Source: Leptospiraceae bacterium (lineage in GTDB: Bacteria > Spirochaetota > Leptospiria > Leptospirales > Leptospiraceae). From it: a stretch of 64,000 nucleotides of DNA. The notes under the pieces are model-generated. The model ran no database searches, was not told the origin of the DNA, and saw only the letters and a list, made by a program, of their open reading frames with translations. The translations under genes were made by a program, and so were the position numbers. Each line of letters begins with the position of its first letter. Positions within the stretch are counted from its first letter, which is position 1. The DNA is taken from NCBI GenBank assembly GCA_016711485.1, contig JADJSX010000006.1:792001-856000 (forward strand), read 5' to 3'. Shown piece after piece: positions 1 through 9,800 of the stretch.

Positions 1-724
1 GATAAACTGAAAACTTTTCTATGCCATTTTTATTTAGAATTTTTTTTAGGTTGGTTAAAGAATAATAATAAAGATGACCTGGAAGATAATAATGATATTT
101 CGGGCCTTCTTCTTTAGCTTGTTTTCCATCAAAATTCGCAGTTTGAATTAACAATAGGCCACCTGGCTTTAAGAGTTTTGTTAATTTTTGAAAAACCAAA
201 TCCGGATTTTCTAAATGCTCTATAACTTCAACTAACGTGATTACATCAAAAGATTCGTCCGGAAAGTCTGCTTCTAAAACTGAACCATTAAATGTGGGAA
301 TCCCTCTATCATTTGCATAACGAGCAGAATACTCGGAAATTTCAATTCCATAAGGCTGAAATCCAAATAATTTTGCACGATTTAAAAATCCTCCAAAGGA
401 AGATCCTACGTCTAAAAAATTTCCTTCCGTTTTAAACTTTTTAATATTCCGAATCCTTGCATCCCAAACAAAACTTTCATATTTTTCATTCTTTCTTTCA
501 TCGATATACGAGTAATTAGCCGCTCCCGAATAATAACTCGCATTGTACATTGCTTTAATATCAAATTTGCCTTTTGGATAAATAGTCTGTAAATCACAAG
601 TATTACATTTATAAATTGATAAATTATAATAGTTATATGTGGATGTGTATAAAAAACACCAGTCACAATTTTTATCTAATGGGCAGTTATTTTTTAGTTC
701 GTGGTCTGGAATATCCAATGACAT
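1..724 (-). CDS. class I SAM-dependent methyltransferase with N-terminal zinc-ribbon-like cysteines (3' end beyond window)
   Basis: I read this frame from an ATG at 724-722 down to base 1 with no stop, so the gene is cut by the window edge (at least 241 residues). The N-terminus carries five cysteines arranged as Cys-x5-Cys-x2-Cys and later Cys-x2-Cys within residues 14-43, which looks like a small zinc ribbon. The methyltransferase domain follows, with the SAM-binding motif LDVGSSFGG near residue 104, an acidic motif II (YGIEIS), and the post-motif LLKPGGLLLIQTAN. The start overlaps the end of the preceding methyltransferase by 31 bases, and GAGAGG lies just ahead of the ATG, so the genes are probably translationally coupled. 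Zinc-ribbon methyltransferases of this kind often act on sugars or polyketide-like molecules, but the substrate cannot be told here. Confidence 0.8.
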   Translation of the reverse strand, partial: MSLDIPDHELKNNCPLDKNCDWCFLYTSTYNYYNLSIYKCNTCDLQTIYPKGKFDIKAMYNASYYSGAANYSYIDERKNEKYESFVWDARIRNIKKFKTEGNFLDVGSSFGGFLNRAKLFGFQPYGIEISEYSARYANDRGIPTFNGSVLEADFPDESFDVITLVEVIEHLENPDLVFQKLTKLLKPGGLLLIQTANFDGKQAKEEGPKYHYYLPGHLYYYSLTNLKKILNKNGIEKFSVY

Positions 725-1320
725 ATCCTCTCTTCTAATTTTCCTATTGGAGTTCTTTCCATATATCCAAATTCAGTATTTTTAAATTCTCGTAATAAAA
801 ATTTTAATTCATCTAAAGAGTATAATTTTACTTTTCCGCCATCTAAATCTTTTAGTCCGATTATTCCTTTATCAATTTGCAAATGTGTATCAAGTGAAGA
901 TCGTACTGTTCCTACAAAAAATCCATTCGGCTTTAAAATTCTTTTAATTTCTTTTATGATTATGGAAACATTTTCAGGTTCGTTGTAATGCAACACTCCC
1001 CAACTTACTATTAAATCAAATTGATTATCCTTATATGGCAATTGGTCAGATGTAATGATAGAAGTCTCTACATCAGGAATGGATTTTTGAATTGTATCAA
1101 TTGACTTGGACGAATAATCACAAGCACTTACTTGATATCCAAATGACTTGAGTAAAATACTATGCCTTCCAGATCCGGCACCATGGTCGAGAGCAGAACC
1201 ACTTGCAGAAATACGTGATAAAATACGAACTAAGTTTTCATCTGGGAAAACTAATAAAGATTTGTCCTTGTTATAATGATTGTTCCAAATTTCTGGATTG
1301 GATTTATTCAAACTTTGCAT
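694..1320 (-). CDS. class I SAM-dependent methyltransferase (type 11-like)
   Basis: A 208-residue protein with a Rossmann-type methyltransferase core and no extra domains. Motif I is ALDHGAGSGRHS (about residues 43-54), the acidic residue of motif II lies in VSACDYS, and motif IV is QFDLIVSWGVLHY, followed by IKRILKPNGFFVGTV. The start overlaps the end of the upstream ATP-grasp gene by 17 bases and its own end overlaps the next methyltransferase by 31 bases, so the three genes form one tight minus-strand operon. Ahead of the core, residues 8-35 (PEIWNNHYNKDKS) resemble the lead-in of small tellurite-resistance or ubiquinone-type methyltransferases. Substrate unknown; a surface-glycan or small-molecule pathway is plausible from the neighbours. 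Confidence 0.85.
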   Translation of the reverse strand: MQSLNKSNPEIWNNHYNKDKSLLVFPDENLVRILSRISASGSALDHGAGSGRHSILLKSFGYQVSACDYSSKSIDTIQKSIPDVETSIITSDQLPYKDNQFDLIVSWGVLHYNEPENVSIIIKEIKRILKPNGFFVGTVRSSLDTHLQIDKGIIGLKDLDGGKVKLYSLDELKFLLREFKNTEFGYMERTPIGKLEERICHWIFQTTN

Positions 1321-2515
1321 TTACATTTTTCCTAATCAAAGAATCTAGTTCCACTGGATTTTTTATACGAGGGTGTGATATTCCTATAACTTTAACACGA
1401 CAGGCGTTTCCTTGTTTTGTGTTCAAAGAATCTCCAATTTGTTTTAAATTTTCATTCAAATAAATTTTCCCGTCAGCACTTGACACCTGACTATAGTAAG
1501 CTAACCTAGATTTGCCTTCGGGCGGTGATATAAAACATATCTGAGAAAGTATTTCTTTTTCTTTTGTCTTTTTATAATCAACAGGTAAAATTGCAAACCC
1601 AGTAAGTAATGAAATATAATTTCTGAAATAATCGTAATTATAAAATTCAGGAATTAAATAATCTGCTAAATATTCCCCGCCTACTTCTGGCATTATTTCC
1701 ATTAAATAAATTTCACCTTGGTTCGTAATCTTAAACTCAGCAACGATAGGCGAATTTTTAAGTTGCGTGACATCTACTATATTCTGACAGATTAACTTAA
1801 TTTCTCCTACATATTTTATTTGTTTTGAGGGAACTTGGTGTGATAACTCAATATAAGGAGGATAATTGGTAGTAACCTTATCAGAAAGAGAAACTAACTG
1901 AAACTTTCCATTTTGAACAAATCCAATTACAGTAACTTCCTCACCCACAATATAATCTTCCAATAAAAACTGTTCACTTTTAGATTTAATTTCTGAAATT
2001 CTTGGCATTAGGGAATTTTCGTTATCAAAAACTTCGATCCCCAATTTGGCAATATTGTTTACAGGTTTAAGTATACATGGATAAGAAATTGTCTGTATAA
2101 ACTTCACAATTCCTCTGCCATTTTGCCAACTATATGCTTTAGGAACTAACACCTTGTTATCCCCTAAAAATGCTTTCATCGTTTTTTTATTATAGAATTT
2201 TGCTAAAACTTCTACATCCGTAGAAATTAAATCGAATTTTTTAGCTAAATAAGATGCTGTCAAAACTGCATTTCCATAGGACCGAACCCCAATTCCTAAG
2301 ATTGGCTCGTCTAAAATTAGTTTTAATAAGAACGCATATATTTTTCGGTATTCAAGAACTGATAAAAATATTTTGATTTCAGAATGTAAAAATCCAGGAG
2401 CTTGTGGATTTTGGTCAATAGCTATGACTTTTAAGCCTAACTCCTTACACTTTAAGATAAATGGCAGCTGATTTTTACCAGCTCCAATAGATATAATGTA
2501 TCCTAATTTAAACAT
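1304..2515 (-). CDS. ATP-grasp ligase, carbamoyl-phosphate-synthase-like
   Basis: A 403-residue protein of the ATP-grasp superfamily, which joins a carboxylate to an amine or thiol through an acyl-phosphate. The N-terminal pre-ATP-grasp fold begins YIISIGAGKNQLPFILKCK and continues VIAIDQNPQAPG. The ATP-grasp body includes the lysine strand YPCILKPV (about residue 145) and a hinge FLLEDYIVGEEVTVIGFV. The metal-binding strand reads LMEIMPEVGGEYLADYL, where typical members have E-x-N-P-R; Asn and Arg are replaced by Met and Glu, so metal binding may differ. It is first in an operon with two methyltransferases and is divergent from fliG by 86 bases. The substrate is unknown; peptide-like or sugar-linked amide formation is an inference. 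Confidence 0.75.
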   Translation of the reverse strand: MFKLGYIISIGAGKNQLPFILKCKELGLKVIAIDQNPQAPGFLHSEIKIFLSVLEYRKIYAFLLKLILDEPILGIGVRSYGNAVLTASYLAKKFDLISTDVEVLAKFYNKKTMKAFLGDNKVLVPKAYSWQNGRGIVKFIQTISYPCILKPVNNIAKLGIEVFDNENSLMPRISEIKSKSEQFLLEDYIVGEEVTVIGFVQNGKFQLVSLSDKVTTNYPPYIELSHQVPSKQIKYVGEIKLICQNIVDVTQLKNSPIVAEFKITNQGEIYLMEIMPEVGGEYLADYLIPEFYNYDYFRNYISLLTGFAILPVDYKKTKEKEILSQICFISPPEGKSRLAYYSQVSSADGKIYLNENLKQIGDSLNTKQGNACRVKVIGISHPRIKNPVELDSLIRKNVNAKFE

Positions 2516-2573
2516 AATTCGATATATTGAGATTCGGATATATTAGGAGTTTTCAGTCAAACAAAGTTTTTTC

Positions 2574-2603
2574 TTGACTTAATTTCTAAAGCATTTTTAT
2601 TAT
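2574..2603 (+). promoter_or_regulatory. candidate sigma-70-type promoter overlapping the annotated fliG start
   Basis: TTGACT (2574-2579) and TATTAT (2598-2603) are separated by 18 bases. The -10 hexamer overlaps the ATG at 2602, so a transcript from here would begin near 2610. FliG would then have to start at ATG 2617 or ATG 2644. The match could also be chance in AT-rich DNA. Confidence 0.35.
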
Positions 2604-3633
2604 GTCACATACACTTATGGAACCCAACAAAACACAGATACCTATGAATGGAGCAAAAAAAGCCGCACTACTACTACTTTCCCTCGGAAAAGAGGAAGCT
2701 GCGAAAGTTCTATCCCATTTGGATGATAAAATGATTGAACAAGTCGTTTATGAAATGTCACAAATTCGAATGGTTTCTAAGATTCAAAGAGAGTCTATTT
2801 TAAATGAATTTAAAGACACCGTTGCAGATTTGCAGTTAGGCGAAAGAGGTGGACTTGAGACGGCACGCGAATTGTTATCAAAAACCGTCGGTTACAACAA
2901 AGCAGATGAAATCTTAAAAAAAATTGATAAAAAAGAAATTGGACAAGACTTTGAATTTTTAAATGATATTGAGCCAGTTGTGATAAGTTCTCTTTTAAAT
3001 GGGGAATCTCCACAAACAATTGCCGTTACTCTTTCTTATCTTCAACCCAAAAAAGCCGCCGATGTTTTAAAACACTTTCCAGCGGACATGCAATCAAATG
3101 TAGCAATTAAACTCGCGGCAACTTCCAAAACACATCCGGAAGCAATTTTGCAAATTGCAAAAATTTTAAAAAAGCGATATGATTCGAGAGATAAATCAGA
3201 ATTAGCCCAAGCAGGCGGTGCCGAGTCATTAGCTAATATTCTTAACTATATGGATAAAAACATGGAAGAGAATATTTTAAAAGAGTTAAATGAAAAATCT
3301 CCAGATTTAGCTTATCAAGTTAAAGATAAACTCTATACTTTCGAAGATATTCTTAATCTAGACGCTAGAGAAATGAGGATGTTAGTAAATAAATTAGGTG
3401 GAAATGAATTACTTGTAGTAGCACTTCGCGGAGCTGGGGACGAAATTAAGAGACATTTTTTTACTGCTATGTCACAAAATCGCGCATCCGATATTGTAGA
3501 GGAAATGGATACAAGAGGAAAAACAACTCTAAGAGAAATTACACTGGCAAGAAATGAAATTTTAAAAATTGCAAGAGAACTTGAAGAAGAAGGTTTAGTT
3601 ATTTTAAAAAAACGTAAGGATGAATTTATATAG
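2602..3633 (+). CDS. fliG: flagellar motor switch protein FliG
   Basis: A 343-residue rotor protein of the flagellar C-ring, which couples stator torque to rotation and binds FliF and FliM. The N-terminal domain opens with NGAKKAALLLLSLGKEEAAK (from about residue 17). The middle domain follows, and the C-terminal torque domain contains FEDILNLDAREMRMLVNKL (about residues 250-268), the charged helix LRGAGDEIKRHFFTAMS and the ending ARELEEEGLVILKK. Length is normal for the family (330-345). Leptospires usually carry more than one fliG copy, so this need not be the only one. It stands alone here, with no flagellar neighbours. The start is uncertain: ATGs at 2602, 2617 and 2644 are in frame, none has a strong Shine-Dalgarno, and a promoter-like -10 overlaps the first. 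Confidence 0.95.
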   Translation: MSHTLMEPNKTQIPMNGAKKAALLLLSLGKEEAAKVLSHLDDKMIEQVVYEMSQIRMVSKIQRESILNEFKDTVADLQLGERGGLETARELLSKTVGYNKADEILKKIDKKEIGQDFEFLNDIEPVVISSLLNGESPQTIAVTLSYLQPKKAADVLKHFPADMQSNVAIKLAATSKTHPEAILQIAKILKKRYDSRDKSELAQAGGAESLANILNYMDKNMEENILKELNEKSPDLAYQVKDKLYTFEDILNLDAREMRMLVNKLGGNELLVVALRGAGDEIKRHFFTAMSQNRASDIVEEMDTRGKTTLREITLARNEILKIARELEEEGLVILKKRKDEFI

Positions 3634-3842
3634 ATTTGAATTAGTTCACTATTGCAACAAACTTTCACATCATTTTCAATAAACAATCGTTTAAAAACTT
3701 AATAACTCACCTTACGCTATCGCTATTATCATTGCTTCTCAAAAGCAATGATTGAGTTCGGGTGAACCGAGCGTCCATCAGAGGTGTGCTCTCGAACTCA
3801 ATGTTTCTCCCTAAGGGTCGAAACATAATGGTGGGCATCCTG

Positions 3843-3984
3843 CTAATGCTGTCAACTTAAGAGATTTTTCAACCACGAAGGGCACGAAGCTCACGAAGGA
3901 ATTTATTAAAATTCTTCTTTCCTTCGTGCTCTCTGTGCTCTTCGCGGTTAATTTCCTTTTTTTTTCTTAAGTTGACAGCATTAG
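3843..3984. mobile_element. 142-bp MITE-like element with perfect 19-bp terminal inverted repeats
   Basis: The ends 3843-3861 (ctaatgctgtcaacttaag) and 3966-3984 are exact reverse complements over 19 bases. Inside them is a second imperfect inverted pair at 3871-3899 and 3921-3949, made of roughly 10-base units of the type cacgaag, so the whole element could fold as one long hairpin. It has no coding frame. No clear target-site duplication is visible next to the ends. This fits a non-autonomous transposon-derived element or a palindromic intergenic repeat; no transposase gene lies in the window. Confidence 0.6.
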
Positions 3985-4011
3985 GCTTGTCCCCCCTTTC
4001 ACTTAGTCGCT

Positions 4012-4247
4012 CACCTTCAGCCAAGCTATCGCAAGCTATTGATTTCGCTATCGCTATTAATTCATTAGATTCTTCTAATATACCCTTTGCCGAAAGTAAT
4101 TACCCATTTTGGAAATAATAGGGTATTCCCAAACGCCAAAAATAAAGTTCAATTTAAAACGAGTAGGTATTTACTTTTGGTTTGGTATATTGAGAATTTC
4201 ACTTTAAATTCCATAATTTCCTTTGTTGCATAACGTCAGTTATTAAA
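4012..4247 (+). repeat. dispersed repeat X, copy 1 (interrupted by repeat Y)
   Basis: Bases 4012-4042 match 58524-58554 at 29 of 31 positions. Bases 4054-4082 match 58580-58608 (tattaattcattag...tctaatat), and the end near 4227-4247 (ttgcataacgtcagtta) is a diverged form of the end of the 58524-58665 copy. The 4087-4190 stretch between them belongs to a different repeat family and is absent from the 58.5 kb copy, so it was probably inserted later. No coding content. Confidence 0.55.
4087..4190 (+). repeat. dispersed repeat Y, copy 1
   Basis: One of three related intergenic sequences (others at about 20641-20752 and 25741-25820). Shared blocks are gggtattc, then gccaaaaataa, then ggtatttacttttgg followed by ttggtat. 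The ccaaaa-taa and ttacttttgg blocks are complementary, so each copy can form an imperfect hairpin about 50 bases across. This copy lies within repeat X. Confidence 0.55.
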
Positions 4248-4272
4248 TTCACCTTCTAATAAAAAGTCTGAA

Positions 4273-4318
4273 CTAAAAAAATAAATCCACTATTGTCCCT
4301 TGGGAACAAACAGTGGAT
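4273..4318 (-). terminator. rho-independent terminator of rnr
   Basis: On the minus strand a stem (atccact...agtggat, with an inner ttgt/acaa and ccc/ggg pairing, bases 4285-4318) is followed at once by the T-rich run ttatttttttag (4273-4284). It begins 21 bases beyond the rnr stop codon, so it should end the rnr transcript. Confidence 0.75.
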
Positions 4319-4338
4319 CAGTGACAAATCCAAATTAT

Positions 4339-6480
4339 TCACTTCTTCACCTTGAGATATATTTTTATTTCTTCATAGTCTACTCTATCTAGTTCCAATT
4401 TTAATTTTTCACCTAGAAAATAGTTTTTAGAAAACTTTTTTGCATAAAAGGAAAAATCATTTGGCATAGTAAGTTCTATTTCATTGGTAAACTCTGTGAA
4501 AGAAACTACTCCCTCAGTTAAAATTTCATCAAGTTCCACAAATACACTATGTGGTTTAATACCAGTTATTGTTCCTGTAAATTCTTTTAGTCCAGTGCTT
4601 TCCACAAATCTACAAGCTTTTAATTTTAAAATATCTCTCTCTGCATCGGCTGCTCTTCTTTCTTCCGTCGAACAATGTACGCCCATGATATTGATTTCGT
4701 TTGTTGTGTATGCATATTCATCTTCTTTTATCAGTGCTTCCAAAGCACGATGGCATACTAAGTCTGGATAACGACGAATAGGCGAAGTAAAATGACAATA
4801 GTCTTTGAAACCAAGTCCCCAATGACCTAATCCTTCTCCTCCATAATAGGCTTGCATAAAACTACGGAGCAAAAAGTAATTGAATATTTTTTCGGCTGGA
4901 TGATTTGCTATTTCGACTAATGCTTTTTTAATGTCATCGTATTCTGTAGTTTTTAATTGATATCTAAATCCATAAAGTTTTAAAAATTCATTTAGATTTT
5001 CTAACTTATCTTCGTCCATTGTTTCATGAATTCGAAAAAGGGCAGGAATTTTTTTCTTTCGAAGATATTCTGCTACTTTTATATTTGCTGACAACATCAA
5101 TTCTTCTATTAGAATATGGCTATTGAGTCGTTCTTTTGTTTTTATTTCAATTACTTTGCGGTTGTCCTTATCTGTTACTACATACGTTTCTTTGAAATTT
5201 AGATCGACTCTTCCGTTTTCGACTCTTAATTTTTTGAGTCCACTAGCTAAGCGCATAACTTTAAATAACCAGTTATTTGCATCACCTTCTAGTATTTCCT
5301 TTTCAGCCCTTTCATATGTATAACGCTCATCTACTTTAATTACAGACTTGTAAAATTTGGCAGAATAGATTTTTCCATTATAGTCTCCTTCCATTTCGAC
5401 TGTAAAAGCTAAACGATTTTGTTTTGCAACTAAACTACATAGATTCTCTGATAGTTCGGGAGGAAGCATAGGTACAACTTTATTTGCAAGATATACTGAA
5501 GTTGCTCGATTGTATGCCTCTTCGTCTAGGCTTGATCCTTGTTTTACATAATAGGACACATCCGCAATATGAACATAAAAACGAATATGTTTTTCTTCCT
5601 CTACAAAACTAATTGCATCATCAAAGTCTTTTGCGGTTTCGCCATCGATGGTTACTGTATATAAGTCACGAAGGTCAACTCTAGTGTTCCAATCATCAAT
5701 AGAATTTTCAGAGATTTCTTCTTGAAACTTCAATGAAACATGATCAGGATAGACTTGATTATAATTGTATTTCATAAGTATTCTATCAAAATCTATATCT
5801 TCCTTTTCTCCAGATTCCACTTTTATAAAAGTAACTTCAAGTGTAGTCTGTTCTTGGAATGCGTTTTCTTTTAGTTTTACAATCAATACATCATTTGTTC
5901 GAATTGATTTGGCGATTTCAGTTAGAAGAGATTTTTTGGAGATTAATCCTTCTTTTTCTTCTCCTGTCATATCGAGGAGTTTACCATGAATGTATCCACC
6001 TTCAATTTCAGTTACTTTCATTCGATAAAGAATTCTGCCTCGTTTTAGAATTTGTATTACTTCTCCTTCTAATCTATCCTTTTTTCCAATACCAATTGGA
6101 ATTACTTCGACTGTATCTCCTGAAATACTTGTATCAATAAAACTTCCAGGTATAAACATTTCACTTCCAGAGGCTAATTTCACAAAACCGTCTCCGCGGC
6201 GGCTAAGAGATATTGTGCCCGAAAGGCTAAATGGTTTGTGTATTTGAATAGTTTTTTTATCGAGAGTCAATAAACCTTCTTTTTCTAATAATCCAAAAAG
6301 CTCTTCGATTTCTGATTTTCTTTCATCGTCATGTTTACGTTTTCTTTCTTGGTGTTTTTTATGTTTTTTGGAATCGGAGGAATCTAAAAATATTTTATAA
6401 ATATCTGATTTAGTTACTTCTTTTCCTTGTTTCAGTTTTAAGTATTCTACAATACTTTTAATAAATTTATTTGGTTTCAT
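4339..6480 (-). CDS. rnr: ribonuclease R (RNB-family 3'-5' exoribonuclease)
   Basis: A 713-residue exoribonuclease that degrades structured RNA. An N-terminal helix-turn-helix region (1-75) contains a very basic stretch around residues 38-55 (KKHKKHQERKRKH). Cold-shock folds follow (SLSGTISLSRRGDGFVK at 84-100). The RNB domain spans about 260-590, with metal-binding aspartates in AKDFDDAISF (Asp285, Asp287, Asp288) and the conserved CHFTSPIRRYPDLVCHRALE segment. A C-terminal S1 domain begins FTGTITGIKPHSVFVELDE. The start ATG at 6480 has AAAGGA seven bases upstream. It is transcribed alone and ends at a clear terminator. Compared with the enterobacterial enzyme (about 810 residues) it lacks the long C-terminal basic tail. 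Confidence 0.95.
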   Translation of the reverse strand: MKPNKFIKSIVEYLKLKQGKEVTKSDIYKIFLDSSDSKKHKKHQERKRKHDDERKSEIEELFGLLEKEGLLTLDKKTIQIHKPFSLSGTISLSRRGDGFVKLASGSEMFIPGSFIDTSISGDTVEVIPIGIGKKDRLEGEVIQILKRGRILYRMKVTEIEGGYIHGKLLDMTGEEKEGLISKKSLLTEIAKSIRTNDVLIVKLKENAFQEQTTLEVTFIKVESGEKEDIDFDRILMKYNYNQVYPDHVSLKFQEEISENSIDDWNTRVDLRDLYTVTIDGETAKDFDDAISFVEEEKHIRFYVHIADVSYYVKQGSSLDEEAYNRATSVYLANKVVPMLPPELSENLCSLVAKQNRLAFTVEMEGDYNGKIYSAKFYKSVIKVDERYTYERAEKEILEGDANNWLFKVMRLASGLKKLRVENGRVDLNFKETYVVTDKDNRKVIEIKTKERLNSHILIEELMLSANIKVAEYLRKKKIPALFRIHETMDEDKLENLNEFLKLYGFRYQLKTTEYDDIKKALVEIANHPAEKIFNYFLLRSFMQAYYGGEGLGHWGLGFKDYCHFTSPIRRYPDLVCHRALEALIKEDEYAYTTNEINIMGVHCSTEERRAADAERDILKLKACRFVESTGLKEFTGTITGIKPHSVFVELDEILTEGVVSFTEFTNEIELTMPNDFSFYAKKFSKNYFLGEKLKLELDRVDYEEIKIYLKVKK

Positions 6481-6806
6481 ATATATCCTTTTATTTATGA
6501 TTACAGTTGTATATTCGTTCTATCGACTAGATAGAGTTATATTTTTACAGGTTTCCCGTCGGCTACTAGGAATATTCAAATTATACTATTTATGGAATCT
6601 AGAAGGCGGGGTTTTACTTCAAGAATGAAAACAACTAATAAGAAAAACTGTCTATTCCTATCTCTATTTATTTACTTAATTTAGTCAAGTATTTTCAAAA
6701 AAATTAATTTCTATTCTACATTAAATTCAGAATATAGATTCTTTGTTTATACAAAAAAAGACTATTCAGAAAAGAATTTGCATAGAAATCTGTGTAATAA
6801 TCCTCG
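6481..6806. other. 326-base divergent gap between rnr and the hybrid kinase
   Basis: AT-rich spacer that must hold promoters for both flanking genes. I see no convincing -35/-10 pair, hairpin or reading frame in it. A stretch of low-complexity A/T sequence runs from about 6640 to 6790. Confidence 0.6.
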
Positions 6807-9800
6807 ATGAAATTAAACGCAATGAAGCTAATTAAACCAATAGTATTCTCCATTCTATTGGGAATTACAATCTATTATTTTATTCATAAAATTCAAACAG
6901 CAAACAGAAAGGTAAAAGCACCCACAGCAATAAATGGGATCCTAGATGCTTCGAAATGGGATTTTTCAAAAAAAGGATTTATAAAATTAGACGGAATTTG
7001 GGATTTCTATTGGCAAAATCTATACTCTCCAAGTGACATTGGAAATTATTCCAGAATAAATAAATACCCACCGAATCATTCTTTTCAAAAAATACCATCT
7101 ATCTGGAGTTCTTATGTTTTTGAGAATCAAAAATTACCTGGAACTGGTTACGCTACCTACCGATTAAGAATTAAAATAAAAAATACTAACGAAGTATATG
7201 CACTGAAAATACTCGATATTTCTACTGCTAATCAAATTTGGCTAGATGGTAGGTTAATTTCAAAAACAGGAAATGTCGGAAAATCAAAAGAGGAAATGGC
7301 GCCGTCTTTTAAATCGAAAATAATTGAGTTTAAACCAGAAAACGAGATAATCGAAATTATCTTCCAAGTCTCAAATTACTATCATACAAAAGGAGGACTT
7401 TGGAATTACATTGAATTTGGTTATTCAGAAAATATAGAAGAAACACGAGAAGCACAAACTGGATTTGAATTTTTTATGTTTGGAAGTTTGAGTATAATGG
7501 CATTTTACCACTTTGGGCTATATGCACTAAGAAAAAAAGACAAATCAACTTTCTATTTCGGAGCCGTTTGTTTAATTATTTCTCTTCGTATATTGCTAAC
7601 AGGAGAAAGATTTCTATTCGCATTATTTGATGATCCGATTTTTTGGACTACACTTATCAAATTAGAGTTTATGACTGTTTATCTCTCAACTCCTTTTTTT
7701 ATATTATTTTTTGAATCAATTTATCCAGAAGACTCACAAAAACGATTAGCAAAATTCTCATTATTGGCTGGATTACTATTTAGTTTTGCAGCAATTTTTA
7801 CAGATACAACTATATCTACAGGATTTGTAACCTATTTTCAAGTTTTACTTTTGTGTTTAATATTGTATATATTTTATGTATTAATAATTATTAATATTCG
7901 AAAAAGAGAAGGAGCGGTTTGGATTGCACTTGGTCTTATTATTTTTTTGGGAACTCTAGCGAATGACCTTTTGTATTTAAATAATTTGATTTATACGGGA
8001 TTCCTTTTTCCTATCGGTTTATTCGTATTTATATTTTCACAATCGTTTATTCTTTCCATGCGGTTTTCAAAAGCGTTTGCAACAGTTGAGTCTATGACCG
8101 AAAAATTACTAACGTTAGACAAATTAAAGGATGACTTTCTGGCTAATACTTCTCATGAACTAAGAACTCCACTGAATGGAATTATTGGAATTGCAGAATC
8201 CATGTTAGACGATAAGGCAGAGACTTTTTCCGCGGATACGATTCAAAATTTATCACTCATTGTATCAAGTGGAAGACGGTTATCTAGTTTAGTGAACGAT
8301 ATTATAGATTTTTCAAAATTAAAAAATCATGAAATAACTTTGCAGATTAGAGATATAGACTTAAAACAAATTGTAGACTTAGTTATAAAACTTTCTGAAC
8401 CATTAATCGCTGAAAAATATATAAAATTAATAAATGAAATTCCAGATGATTTTCCAGAAATAGAAGCTGATGAAAATAGAATTATCCAAATATTTCATAA
8501 TCTAATTGGAAACGCTATAAAGTTTACAGAAATTGGTGAAATAAAAATCTATGCAAATAATAAAAATAAGGTTACTACTGTTTATATTTCGGATACAGGA
8601 ATAGGAATTCCGGAAGATAAATTCGAAATTATTTTCCAATCCTTTGAACAAATGGATAATTCCATTTCGAGGGAATATGGTGGAACTGGACTCGGACTCG
8701 GAATCACAAAACAATTAGTAGAACTTCATGGGGGGAAAATATGGGTTAACTCCAAAGTAAATAAAGGTTCTACATTTTATTTTACAATTCCGCAGATTAA
8801 TTCTTCTGAAAAAAACAAAATTTTAAATAACTCAAAAATCAATGAATCCTTTTTTATTCCTGAAATTAAACCACAATTTCCAAAACCTCTCGATACAATT
8901 TTAGAAATTCCAAATGAAAGAAAGTTAATAAATCGTTATACAATTCTTGCTGTAGATGATGAACCGATTAATTTACAAGTTATGGTAAACCACTTAAAAG
9001 ATCATACTTACCGGGTTCTAACAGCGAATAATGGAAATAATGCGTTAAAAATAGTAGAACACGAATTGCCTGATTTGATTCTTCTCGATATAATGATGCC
9101 CAAAATGTCTGGTTACGAAGTATGTAAAATACTAAGGGAAAAATATCCAATTCACACACTTCCTATCATTATTCTTTCCGCCAAAAACCAAATAAGCGAC
9201 ATTACCCTCGGATTGGAATATGGTGCAAATGATTATCTTCACAAACCTTTTCATAAAAAAGAATTACTAAGTCGTATTCACAATCAACTTTCTATTAAAC
9301 AAGCAATTGAGGATAATAATAGATTAATCACAATAGAAAAAGAATTACAAACAGCAAAAAAAATTCAAGAGAATATTCTACCTGCAGAGATTCCGAAGCT
9401 AGATGGAATTCAAATTCAGACTACATATTTACCAATGCAAACGGTCGGCGGAGACTTATATGATTTTCATATTATAAGCAAATCTGAAATTGGAATACTC
9501 ATTGCTGATGTTGCAGGTCATGGAGTATCAGCTGCAATTATAATGGGAATGGTAAAACTTGCATTTAATATGCAAAAAAAATATGCTAAAAGTCCAGCCA
9601 AATTACTTAACAAAATGAATGAAACTTTATTTGGAATATCCGGAAAAGGATTTGTAACCGCCGGATATTGTTACATAAACTTAGAAAAAAAAGAAATTAT
9701 ATTTAGTAGTGCAGGGCACCCTGCCCTAATACTTTTAAAAATAAAATCAAAGACATATACGGAATTACAACCTAAAGGTAAAATTTTGGGAGCCTTTCCA

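Larger units (their letters stand above)
3634..4338. other. 705-base intergenic gap, repeat-rich, no gene seen
   Basis: This gap between fliG and rnr holds no credible coding frame. It contains an attgagttcg...cgaactcaat inverted pair (3751-3760 and 3793-3802), a short hairpin cattgcttctcaaaagcaatg just before it, the 142-bp inverted-repeat element at 3843-3984, two interleaved dispersed repeats (4012-4247 and 4087-4190) and the rnr terminator (4273-4318). The phrase cgctatcgctatt occurs at about 3715 and again at about 4046. It looks like a landing zone where several small elements have accumulated. Confidence 0.7.

Noticed and set aside
5859..6140. Open frame on the plus strand inside rnr
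   Set aside because: It is a hydrophobic antisense shadow of a well-supported gene and has no ribosome site.
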